Source of the DNA: Pseudomonadota bacterium
GTDB lineage: Bacteria > Myxococcota_A > Polyangia > Polyangiales > Polyangiaceae
Assembly: GCA_023431345.1 (NCBI GenBank)
Contig: JAEYWK010000199.1
Location: 1 to 64,000, forward strand
DNA: 64,000 nucleotides
Reading direction: 5' to 3'
In this document: positions 32,041 to 38,809 of the stretch, in pieces
Position numbering within the stretch: the stretch's first letter is position 1
Layout of the letters: the number at the start of each line of letters is the position of its first letter
The notes under the pieces: generated by a model
Seen by the model: only the letters and a program-made list of their open reading frames with translations
Database searches by the model: none
What the model was told of the DNA's origin: nothing
Position numbers and translations under genes: made by a program

Positions 32041-33018
32041 ATGGCTGCTGGCTTTGGATATCGCGCACGCGGCTCTGCCCTCGGCTTGGCAGCTCTGACG
32101 TTCGCGCTCAGCAGCCCCGTCCGCGCCGCCGCAGCCGACATCCCGCCCGAGTGCGGCACCCGTGCCGCCTTCGACGCCGTGCTCAGCGAGCGCCTCGGCA
32201 GCGGAGCCGCCGTCGACGCCGTGCAGCTGCGCCTCGAGCCCCGGGATGAACGCTTTCACCTGCGCGTGCAGATCGGTAACGACGTGCGTGAGCTCGACGA
32301 TCCGAGCTGCCGGGAGCTCATGCGCGCGGCCGTGGTCGTGGCGCTCGCCATGCTCATGCGTGATCAACCGCAGCCAGCGGTCGAGCCGGCTCCCGCGCCT
32401 CGAGCCGAGCCGGCTCCCGCGCCTCGAGCCGAGCCAGCTCCCGCGCCTCGAGCCGAGCCAGCTCCCGCAGCGCCGCCGCGATCCGCCCGTCCCACCTACC
32501 CGCTCCTTGCGATCGCAGCGGGGGCAGGCGTCGTGGCTGGTAGCTTGCCCAAGCCGGTGCTCGGGCTCGAGCTCGAGAGCAAGCTGCTCTGGCAGCGCTT
32601 CGGTGTCGCGTTCGACCTGCGCTATCTCTCCTCCGCGGAAGAGCGAGACGCAGCCGACAAGGGCGTGCAGATCCAGGGCTTCGGCTTCGGCGCCCTAGGT
32701 GTCTTTCGTCCCGCGGCGCGCTGGGAGGCGCGCTTGGGGCTTTCGGCGCAGCGCCTCTCCGGCATCGGCAGGGGCCGCATCGCCGAGCGTCGAGAGGACG
32801 TGTCCTGGTCGTTGGGCCCGACGTTGGGCCTCGGTTTCCTGGTCGTCGAGGCGCGGCCCTTCTGGCTAGGCCTGGGGGCCGAGGGGCAGTTCAACGCTTT
32901 GACGGCGCGCTTTCAAATCCGCAATTATTCCCAGGAGATCTCAGACGATCCCCAAAACATGTTCGTCTCGCCCTGGCTGTCTGCTTCGGGTTTCGTACGC
33001 TTCGGGTTGGTGTTTTAG
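32041..33018 (+). CDS. Secreted/outer-membrane protein with APAPRAEP repeats
   Basis: 325 residues from the ATG at 32041. A signal peptide (ALGLAALTFALSSPVRAAAA) precedes a small N-terminal periplasmic domain (about 32-105: CGTRAAFDAVLSERLGSG, FHLRVQIGNDVRELDD). A Pro/Ala/Glu linker of repeated EPAPAPRA units follows. The C-terminal 190 residues alternate strands (LELESKLLWQRFGVAFDLRYLS, FGFGALGVFRPAARWEARLGL, FGLVF at the end) like an outer-membrane beta-barrel. It is 33 bp before the ECF sigma gene and likely in its operon. It is divergent from imuA. No named family was recognised. Confidence 0.75.
   Translation: MAAGFGYRARGSALGLAALTFALSSPVRAAAADIPPECGTRAAFDAVLSERLGSGAAVDAVQLRLEPRDERFHLRVQIGNDVRELDDPSCRELMRAAVVVALAMLMRDQPQPAVEPAPAPRAEPAPAPRAEPAPAPRAEPAPAAPPRSARPTYPLLAIAAGAGVVAGSLPKPVLGLELESKLLWQRFGVAFDLRYLSSAEERDAADKGVQIQGFGFGALGVFRPAARWEARLGLSAQRLSGIGRGRIAERREDVSWSLGPTLGLGFLVVEARPFWLGLGAEGQFNALTARFQIRNYSQEISDDPQNMFVSPWLSASGFVRFGLVF
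32383..32469 (+). repeat. 24-bp tandem repeat inside envelope-protein gene
   Basis: Three full copies and one partial copy of a 24-bp unit starting GAGCCGGCTCCCGCGCCTCG. The first two copies are identical; later ones carry one G-to-A change. It encodes the Pro/Ala/Glu linker and is probably length-variable between strains. Confidence 0.85.
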
Positions 33019-33051
33019 ACGGATTGGGCGCCTTCGCCGGATAAACGTCCC

Positions 33052-33648
33052 ATGGTCGCTGAAGCGCGGAGCCGCTACGTCGCCCCGCCCCGAGAGGGCG
33101 CGCCGGCGTCTCCCGCGCCGGCCCCCAGCCTCGACCTAGCCGCCGTCTACGAGCAGCATTTCCGTTACGTGTGGCGTTGTCTGCGCAGCCTCGGCGTGTA
33201 CGACACGCAGCTGGATGATGCGCTGCAAGACGTGTTCATGGTCGTGCAGCAGAAGCTCGGCGCCTTCGACGGTCGGGCGGAGCTTCGCACGTGGCTCTAC
33301 GCGATCGCGCTGCGCATCGCGCGCAAGTACCGCGATCGCCGGCGGCGCGAGCCAGCGTCGCTCGACGCCGCGCATGACAGCCAGCCCGAGCTCGTCCTCG
33401 CCCGCACCGGCGAAGGCGCGGCCCTTCACAACGAGCGCTTGCAGCTGGCACGCGCCGCCCTCGACACGCTCAGCGACGAGCAGCGCGAAGTGTTCGTGCT
33501 CGCGCGCGTCGAGCAAATGTCCGCGCCCGAGATCGCCGAGATCGTCGGGGCACCGCTGAACACCGTTTACTCCCGACTGCGCGCCGCCCGCCTCGCGTTC
33601 GAGGCCGAGGTCGCGCGCCGCCAGGGCGCCGCCAGGAATTCGCCATGA
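33052..33648 (+). CDS. ECF-type RNA polymerase sigma factor
   Basis: 198 residues. Region 2 is YEQHFRYVWRCLRSLGVYDTQLDDALQDVFMVVQQKLGAFDGRAELRTWLYAIALRIARKYRDRRRR. Region 4 is LDTLSDEQREVFVLARVEQMSAPEIAEIVGAPLNTVYSRLRAARLAFE with a canonical helix-turn-helix. A 27-residue Pro/Ala extension precedes region 2. Its stop overlaps the ATG of the downstream membrane protein (ATGA). That arrangement, sigma factor then membrane protein, is typical of sigma/anti-sigma pairs in this group. Confidence 0.92.
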   Translation: MVAEARSRYVAPPREGAPASPAPAPSLDLAAVYEQHFRYVWRCLRSLGVYDTQLDDALQDVFMVVQQKLGAFDGRAELRTWLYAIALRIARKYRDRRRREPASLDAAHDSQPELVLARTGEGAALHNERLQLARAALDTLSDEQREVFVLARVEQMSAPEIAEIVGAPLNTVYSRLRAARLAFEAEVARRQGAARNSP

Positions 33649-34352
33649 GCATCGATCCCGACGACTCCGAGCTGGAACGCGCGCTACGCAGCGATTTGCC
33701 GTCGACAGACGCGAAAGAGCGGGTGCGCCGGCGCTTGCTGGCGGCCGGCGTGGCCGTCGGCAACGGCATGGCCGCCACGACCAGCGTTGCGGCCACTGGC
33801 ACGGCGGCCACCGGCACGGCGGCCACCGGCGCGGCGGCCACCGGCGTGTTCGCGAAGACGATGGGCGCATCGTGGGGCATCAAGCTGGGGCTCGCGGCGG
33901 CGATCACGATTCCGAGCGTGGGGCTGCTGGTGGAAGCGTCGCCTCCCGCGCGAGCCGTGCAGGCAGTGCCCGCCACCACGCGGATCGAGACGCCGAACGA
34001 AGCTGCGCGCACCCCGGCTCTGTCGCCCGCGCCCGAGGCGACCGCTGCGCTCGAGGTCGCCCACCCCGAGGAGCCTCACGCGGCGACGGGGCCCGCGACG
34101 GTCGAGAGCCCGCCTTCGGCCCCAGCGCTCGCCCCGCACACGGAGCTGCCGTCGCCGCCCACCCGGGCGCCGAGCACGCTGGCGGACGAGACACGCTTGC
34201 TGGACGGCGCGTTCGCCGCGCTCGCGGCCGGCGATCGCGAGCGCGCCGCGTCGCTGATCGGCGAGCACGAAGCCAGGTTTCCGGCAGGTTTGCTGCAAAA
34301 AGAGCGCAATCGCGCCAAGTCGAAGCTGTCAGAAAAAGTTCGGGGAGAGTGA
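33645..34352 (+). CDS. Membrane-anchored protein, putative ECF partner/anti-sigma
   Basis: 235 residues. The cytosolic N-terminus (DSELERALRSDLPSTDAKERVRRRLL) would face the sigma factor. An Ala/Thr/Gly segment built from repeated AATGT units follows, then one membrane helix at about residues 75-98 (WGIKLGLAAAITIPSVGLLVEA). A Pro-rich periplasmic linker leads to a helical C-terminus (LLDGAFAALAAGDRERAASLIGEHEARFPAG) resembling a single TPR. There is no zinc motif. The layout fits a one-pass anti-sigma factor sensing the envelope, which is inferred from gene order. Confidence 0.75.
   Translation: MSIDPDDSELERALRSDLPSTDAKERVRRRLLAAGVAVGNGMAATTSVAATGTAATGTAATGAAATGVFAKTMGASWGIKLGLAAAITIPSVGLLVEASPPARAVQAVPATTRIETPNEAARTPALSPAPEATAALEVAHPEEPHAATGPATVESPPSAPALAPHTELPSPPTRAPSTLADETRLLDGAFAALAAGDRERAASLIGEHEARFPAGLLQKERNRAKSKLSEKVRGE
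33789..33848 (+). repeat. 15-bp tandem repeat, four copies, in putative anti-sigma gene
   Basis: Four consecutive copies of GCGGCCACCGGCACG with one or two substitutions each, encoding AATGT-like pentapeptides immediately before the membrane helix. Copy number would set the distance between the cytosolic domain and the membrane. Confidence 0.85.
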
Positions 34353-34368
34353 GAAGGAGGATGCCGTC

Positions 34369-35541
34369 ATGATCATGAAGCAAGATTCGACTTCCAATAA
34401 ACGCCGTCGTTCGCAGCTGGCTTGGCTCGCGCCCATCTTGGCGCTCTCGCCGCTGCTGCTCGCAGCGAAAGGTTGCGCCAACGTCGGCGTAGTGGGTGAC
34501 GACTGTCCGACCGCGGAAGCGTGCGCCGGAGGAACGGCAGGCACGGCCGGGACGAAAGGTGAAACGCCTCCCGACAAGACCTGCGGTGGGCTGCAAGGCT
34601 CGTCGTGCGCAAGGGGCCTTTACTGTTCGTACGCCGCGGACGCAAAGTGTGGTGCTGGCGATCAAACCGGCACTTGTCAGGCCAAACCGATGGCCTGTGA
34701 TGCGGTCTATTCGCCCGTGTGCGGCTGCGACGGCAGGACGTACGGCAACGACTGCGAGGCGGCCAGCAACGGGGTATCGATCGCAGCGACGGGAGCCTGC
34801 GACGGCGAACCGAACCCCGGCACCGGCGAAGACTGCGGCGGCCTGCGCGGCCTGACCTGCGCGCCCGATGAGTACTGCAATTTCCCCGAAGACGCCCGCT
34901 GCGGCGCGGCGGATCAACTCGGGAAATGCGAGGTCAAGCCCGAGCTCTGCGCCGACATCTACTCTCCGGTTTGCGGCTGCGACGACAAGACCTACGGCAA
35001 CGCTTGCGAAGCGGCGGGAGCCGGCGTCGCGGTGGCGGCCGCGGGTGAGTGCAAGAAGGAAGTCATCGCGTGCGGCGCTCGCGCCGGCGATACCTGCGGT
35101 AAGGGCCAATACTGCCTGTTCCAGCCCGGCGATCTGTGCGGTCGCGCGGACGCCCAGGGCACCTGCGTCGACATCCCGGACGGCGCTTGCATCACGCTCT
35201 TCGATCCAGTTTGCGGCTGCGACGGCAAGACCTACGGCAACGACTGCGCGGCGGGGCTCGCAGGCGTCTCCGTGGACTACGCGGGCGAGTGCAAGCCCGC
35301 CGGCGACGTCTGCGGCGGCTTCCTCGGCACGCCGTGTGAGGACGCCAGCTTCTATTGCGACTACTCACGCTCGGAGCTGGCTTGCGGTAACGCCGACGGT
35401 CAGGGCATTTGCTTGAAGAAGCCCGAAGCTTGCTCCAAAAATATCGACTGGGTGTGCGGCTGCGATGGCGAGAGCTACAGTAACGCCTGCGTGGCCAGCG
35501 CCGCGGGCGTGACCGTTGCATCCAAGGGCGAGTGCCCGTGA
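34369..35541 (+). CDS. Lipoprotein with four Kazal-type protease-inhibitor modules
   Basis: 390 residues. AAGGAGG lies 8 bases before the ATG at 34369 (a second ATG two codons in is also usable). The signal peptide LAWLAPILALSPLLLAAKGC carries the lipobox AAKGC. Four modules follow, starting near residues 75, 155, 235 and 315. Each has a Cys-rich lead-in (CGG/CGA...C...YC...CG..D..G.C) and a Kazal core such as YSPVCGCDGRTYGNDCEAA. Kazal folds inhibit serine proteases. The varied reactive-loop residues hint at different targets. As a surface lipoprotein in an ECF operon it could protect the cell from its own or prey proteases. Confidence 0.88.
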   Translation: MIMKQDSTSNKRRRSQLAWLAPILALSPLLLAAKGCANVGVVGDDCPTAEACAGGTAGTAGTKGETPPDKTCGGLQGSSCARGLYCSYAADAKCGAGDQTGTCQAKPMACDAVYSPVCGCDGRTYGNDCEAASNGVSIAATGACDGEPNPGTGEDCGGLRGLTCAPDEYCNFPEDARCGAADQLGKCEVKPELCADIYSPVCGCDDKTYGNACEAAGAGVAVAAAGECKKEVIACGARAGDTCGKGQYCLFQPGDLCGRADAQGTCVDIPDGACITLFDPVCGCDGKTYGNDCAAGLAGVSVDYAGECKPAGDVCGGFLGTPCEDASFYCDYSRSELACGNADGQGICLKKPEACSKNIDWVCGCDGESYSNACVASAAGVTVASKGECP

Positions 35542-35587
35542 GCTTGCCCGCCAGCTGAGCCGAAGAAGCACCAAGGCCCACGCGGAG

Positions 35588-35615
35588 GTCGCGACCTGCA
35601 AGTCGCGACCTGCAA
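35588..35615. repeat. 14-bp perfect tandem duplication
   Basis: GTCGCGACCTGCAA occurs twice head to tail, 47 bp after the Kazal gene stop. The copies contain the 8-bp palindrome GTCGCGAC, the first flanked to give GGTCGCGACC. It could be a slippage product or a pair of binding sites. Confidence 0.85.
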
Positions 35616-35712
35616 CATTGACTATCCGTGCCAGGACAGTGCTTGGTTCCGGGCGGCCTTCACCGGAGCTCGCGCAGATCGGCCACGCGGCCGCATGGTA
35701 CACTGACGCTAG

Positions 35713-35741
35713 ACCGACCGAGGCTTTCGAGCCCGGTCGGT
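35713..35741. promoter_or_regulatory. Long UUCG-capped hairpin upstream of UDP-xylose synthase gene
   Basis: ACCGACCG (35713-35720), one bulged A, GGCT, loop TTCG, AGCC, CGGTCGGT (35734-35741): a 12-bp stem with a single bulge and a stable UUCG-type tetraloop. It has no following T-tract and is 48 bp upstream of the start codon. It may terminate the Kazal operon or act in the leader of the polysaccharide gene. Confidence 0.65.
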
Positions 35742-35789
35742 GCCGGTGCATCTCGACACGCGAAGACGCGGCAGGTATGAGCTGCTTCT

Positions 35790-36731
35790 ATGAAAAAGAC
35801 TCTGGTGACGGGGGGAGCCGGCTTCATCGGCTCTCATCTGTGCGAGCGGCTGTTGGCCCGGGGCGACGACGTCTTGTGCGTCGACAACTACTTCACCGGC
35901 ACGAAGAAGAACGTTCAGCACTTGTTTTCGAACCCACTGTTCGAGCTCATGCGACACGACGTCACTTTCCCGCTCTACGTGGAAGTGAGTCGCATCTTCA
36001 ACCTCGCGTGCCCCGCGTCTCCCGTTCACTACCAGTTCGATCCCGTGCAGACCACGAAGACCAGCGTGCACGGCGCGATCAACATGCTGGGCCTCGCCAA
36101 GCGCGTGAAGGCTCGCATTCTGCAAGCGTCGACGTCGGAGGTCTACGGCGATCCCGAGATTCATCCCCAGCCCGAGGAGTACTGGGGCAAGGTGAACCCG
36201 ATCGGCATCCGCAGCTGCTACGACGAGGGCAAGCGCTGCGCGGAGACGCTGTTCTTCGACTACCACCGCCAGCACAAGACCGAGATCAAGGTCATCCGCA
36301 TCTTCAACACGTACGGCCAGCGCATGCACCCGAACGATGGGCGCGTGGTGTCGAACTTCATCGTTCAAGCGCTGCGCGGCCAAGACATCAGCATCTACGG
36401 CACCGGCGCGCAGACGCGCTCGTTTTGCTACGTCGATGATCTCGTCGAGGGCATGATCCGCATGATGGATAGCGAGGCCAGCTTCACGGGCCCCGTCAAC
36501 CTCGGTAACCCGGGGGAGTTCACCATGCTCGAGCTGGCGGAGAAGGTCATCTCGCTGACCGGGTCGAAGTCGAAGCTGTCGTTCCATCCCCTGCCTCAAG
36601 ATGACCCAAGGCAGCGCAAGCCGGTGATCGAGATGGCGAAATCCAAGCTCGGCGGCTGGGAGCCCAAGGTGAGCCTGGAGGATGGCCTGAAAGAGACCAT
36701 CGCGTACTTCCGCAAGACGCTGGCCGAATAG
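35790..36731 (+). CDS. UDP-glucuronate decarboxylase (UDP-xylose synthase)
   Basis: 313 residues; extended short-chain dehydrogenase converting UDP-glucuronate to UDP-xylose with bound NAD. Seen: LVTGGAGFIGSHLCERLL (Rossmann NAD site), RHDVTFPLYVEVSRIFNLACPASPVHY, the Ser of STSEVYGDP, YDEGK for the catalytic Tyr-Lys, and the sugar-binding VIRIFNTYGQRMHPNDGRVVSNF and GTGAQTRSFCYVDDLVEG. The sequence is the single-domain bacterial UXS type without a membrane anchor. It heads a group of polysaccharide genes (36842, 38810, 41356) and would supply a xylose donor. Confidence 0.95.
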   Translation: MKKTLVTGGAGFIGSHLCERLLARGDDVLCVDNYFTGTKKNVQHLFSNPLFELMRHDVTFPLYVEVSRIFNLACPASPVHYQFDPVQTTKTSVHGAINMLGLAKRVKARILQASTSEVYGDPEIHPQPEEYWGKVNPIGIRSCYDEGKRCAETLFFDYHRQHKTEIKVIRIFNTYGQRMHPNDGRVVSNFIVQALRGQDISIYGTGAQTRSFCYVDDLVEGMIRMMDSEASFTGPVNLGNPGEFTMLELAEKVISLTGSKSKLSFHPLPQDDPRQRKPVIEMAKSKLGGWEPKVSLEDGLKETIAYFRKTLAE

Positions 36732-36841
36732 TTGAGAATGGGCGAAGTGCACGATTTTGATCCCGACGTCTCAATCGCGCGGGACGGGTGCGAGCTGCTC
36801 TTCACGCTGGCGCTCGGTAGGGCTATTACCGGCAAGCTAAG

Positions 36842-38689
36842 TTGTCGGAAGTAGCGCCCAACCAGCCGAGTGAAGACGCCAGCCGCGAGCAGGTGCCGGC
36901 GTTCTACAAGCGCCGGCGTCGGCGCGGCGACGAGCTCGGCCAGATCCTGCTGCGCCGAGGGATGATCACCCCCGAGCAGCTGCGCGCGGCGCTGCGCCTG
37001 CAAGCCGAGCAAGGCGGTCACTTGGGCGCCCTGCTCAAGCGCATGGGCGCCTGCGACGGCCGAGCCATCGCCGAGGCGCTGCTCGAGCAGGTTCGCATCA
37101 CGCGGGACAAGGGCAAGAGCCGGGAGCTCGAGGCGCGCGCCCGCGAGACCCCTTCGCTGATGGGGCTCACCGTTCACTGCCGGCCCCGCCTCACGAAGCT
37201 GATCATCTTCGGCGGCGACGTCGCCTCGCTCGGTCTCGCCACGAGCCTGGCGTGGCTCTTGATCACGCACGACGCCGCGGGGCGCGTGCAGCGATACGGC
37301 ATCTGGGGGATCTTGCCGCTGTGCATCCTCATCTTCGCGTACGTCCACCTGTACGCGGCCACCCCGCCCTCGCCCCCCGAAGAGATTCGGCGCACGACGC
37401 TGAGCATCACCTTCGTCTGCGCCGGTCTGTGGCTGGTGTCGTTTTTGGCGCGAAGCGGCGGCTGGGATGGCGTGCAGCACTTCGCGTGGGTGCTGTCGTG
37501 GCTGGTGGGGATCCTGTTCGTGCCCTCGGTGCGCGCCGCGCTGCGCTACAAGCTCGCCAGCAAGCGCTGGTGGGGTCAACCGGTGGTCGTGCTCGGCGCT
37601 GGCCGAGTCGGCCGCGCGGTGGTGGGCACGCTGCAGCGTCGGCCCCAGCTCGGGCTCAAACCAGTCGCGGTGCTCGACGACGATCCGCTCAAGCACGGTA
37701 CCCTGCGCGCCACCTGGGGCGACGACGACATCGACCTCGAGGCGGTCCCCGAGAGCACCGGTGAGCCGCCCAAGTCGACGCCAGAGACCCCCTCGGCGCG
37801 CAGCGCCTGGGCGAATTTCTCGCAAATCGAGGAGGTGCCGGTGCTGGGCGGGCTCGAGCTCGCGCCGGTGCTGTCGCAGCGCTTGAAGGTGCGCTTTGCG
37901 GTCGTGGCCATGCCCGAGGCCGACGCTTCGGCGCTGCTCGGCATCATCGAGCGCTACGCCGAGTCGTTTCAAAGCGTGCTCGCCATCCCGGACTTGTTCG
38001 ACCTCGCTTACTTCGGGGCCGCGACGCGCGACTTGGCCGGCGTGCTCGGCATCGAGGTGCGGCGCCAGCTGCTGCTCACGGGGCCGCGGCTGGCCAAGCG
38101 CTTGATGGACGTGAGCATCACCGGGCTCGGCATGCTCATGGTGAGCCCGCTGCTCGGCCTGATCGCGCTCGCCATCAAGCTCGACTCGCGCGGCCCCGTT
38201 TTCTACCACCAGAAGCGCCTCGGCCAAGATGGCGTGCGCTTCAGGGCGTTCAAGTTTCGGACGATGCACGGCGACGGGGAGCAGCGTCTGACCAAGCTGC
38301 TGGAGAGCGATCCCAAGCTGCGCAACGAGTACGAGGAGTTCCACAAGCTGACGGTCGACCCGCGCGTCACGCGCGTGGGCCGCTTTTTGCGCAAATTCAG
38401 CCTCGACGAGCTGCCCCAGCTCTGGAACGTGGTCGTGGGGGACATGAGCCTCGTGGGGCCCCGGCCCTATCTCGAGCGCGAAATCCCGGAGATGGATCAA
38501 AAAGAGGCGATCATCCTGCGAGTGAAGCCGGGTATCACCGGTATCTGGCAGGTGACCGAGCGCAATGCCTCGACCTTCGAGCGCCGCTTGCACATGGACG
38601 TCGAATACGTCCGCAGCTGGTCGCCCTGGCTCGATATCTACGTGCTGGCGCGCACCATTCCGGTGGTGCTCGGCGGCACCGGCTCGTGA
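36842..38689 (+). CDS. Polyprenyl-phosphate sugar-1-phosphate transferase with N-terminal MshEN-like domain
   Basis: 615 residues, starting at TTG (no better start upstream of the conserved N-terminus). Residues 31-83 form two 24-residue blocks separated by five residues (ELG...MITPEQL..AL..Q; HLG...EALLEQ), the layout of the c-di-GMP-binding MshEN domain, though the leading Arg of each block is Glu or His. Membrane helices at about 120-230 and a Rossmann domain (VVVLGAGRVGRAVVG) follow. The C-terminal catalytic domain has KRLMDVSITGLGMLMVSPLL, KFRTMHGDGE, LDELPQLWNVVVGDMSLVGPRP and GITGIWQV. It would start exopolysaccharide repeat-unit assembly on the lipid carrier. Confidence 0.92.
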   Translation: MSEVAPNQPSEDASREQVPAFYKRRRRRGDELGQILLRRGMITPEQLRAALRLQAEQGGHLGALLKRMGACDGRAIAEALLEQVRITRDKGKSRELEARARETPSLMGLTVHCRPRLTKLIIFGGDVASLGLATSLAWLLITHDAAGRVQRYGIWGILPLCILIFAYVHLYAATPPSPPEEIRRTTLSITFVCAGLWLVSFLARSGGWDGVQHFAWVLSWLVGILFVPSVRAALRYKLASKRWWGQPVVVLGAGRVGRAVVGTLQRRPQLGLKPVAVLDDDPLKHGTLRATWGDDDIDLEAVPESTGEPPKSTPETPSARSAWANFSQIEEVPVLGGLELAPVLSQRLKVRFAVVAMPEADASALLGIIERYAESFQSVLAIPDLFDLAYFGAATRDLAGVLGIEVRRQLLLTGPRLAKRLMDVSITGLGMLMVSPLLGLIALAIKLDSRGPVFYHQKRLGQDGVRFRAFKFRTMHGDGEQRLTKLLESDPKLRNEYEEFHKLTVDPRVTRVGRFLRKFSLDELPQLWNVVVGDMSLVGPRPYLEREIPEMDQKEAIILRVKPGITGIWQVTERNASTFERRLHMDVEYVRSWSPWLDIYVLARTIPVVLGGTGS

Positions 38690-38809
38690 TCCAGGGCATC
38701 TGACCGCGAGCCGGCCTGCTCTAGGTCAAACTTTGCTCTGCGCGTTAGGTGAGTGCAAAATCGCACGCCCGAGGGCACACTCGCGTCGCCCGGCCTCAGC
38801 TACGTGTCC

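Noticed and set aside
32041..35541. Tandem repeats in this operon considered as a CRISPR array
   Set aside because: The repeats lie in frame inside coding sequences, have no unique spacers and no cas gene is present.
38751..38782. Possible GAGTG/CACTC stem with GCCC/GGGC upstream of the co-polymerase
   Set aside because: The inner stem would need a two-base loop and the outer arms are only five bases.
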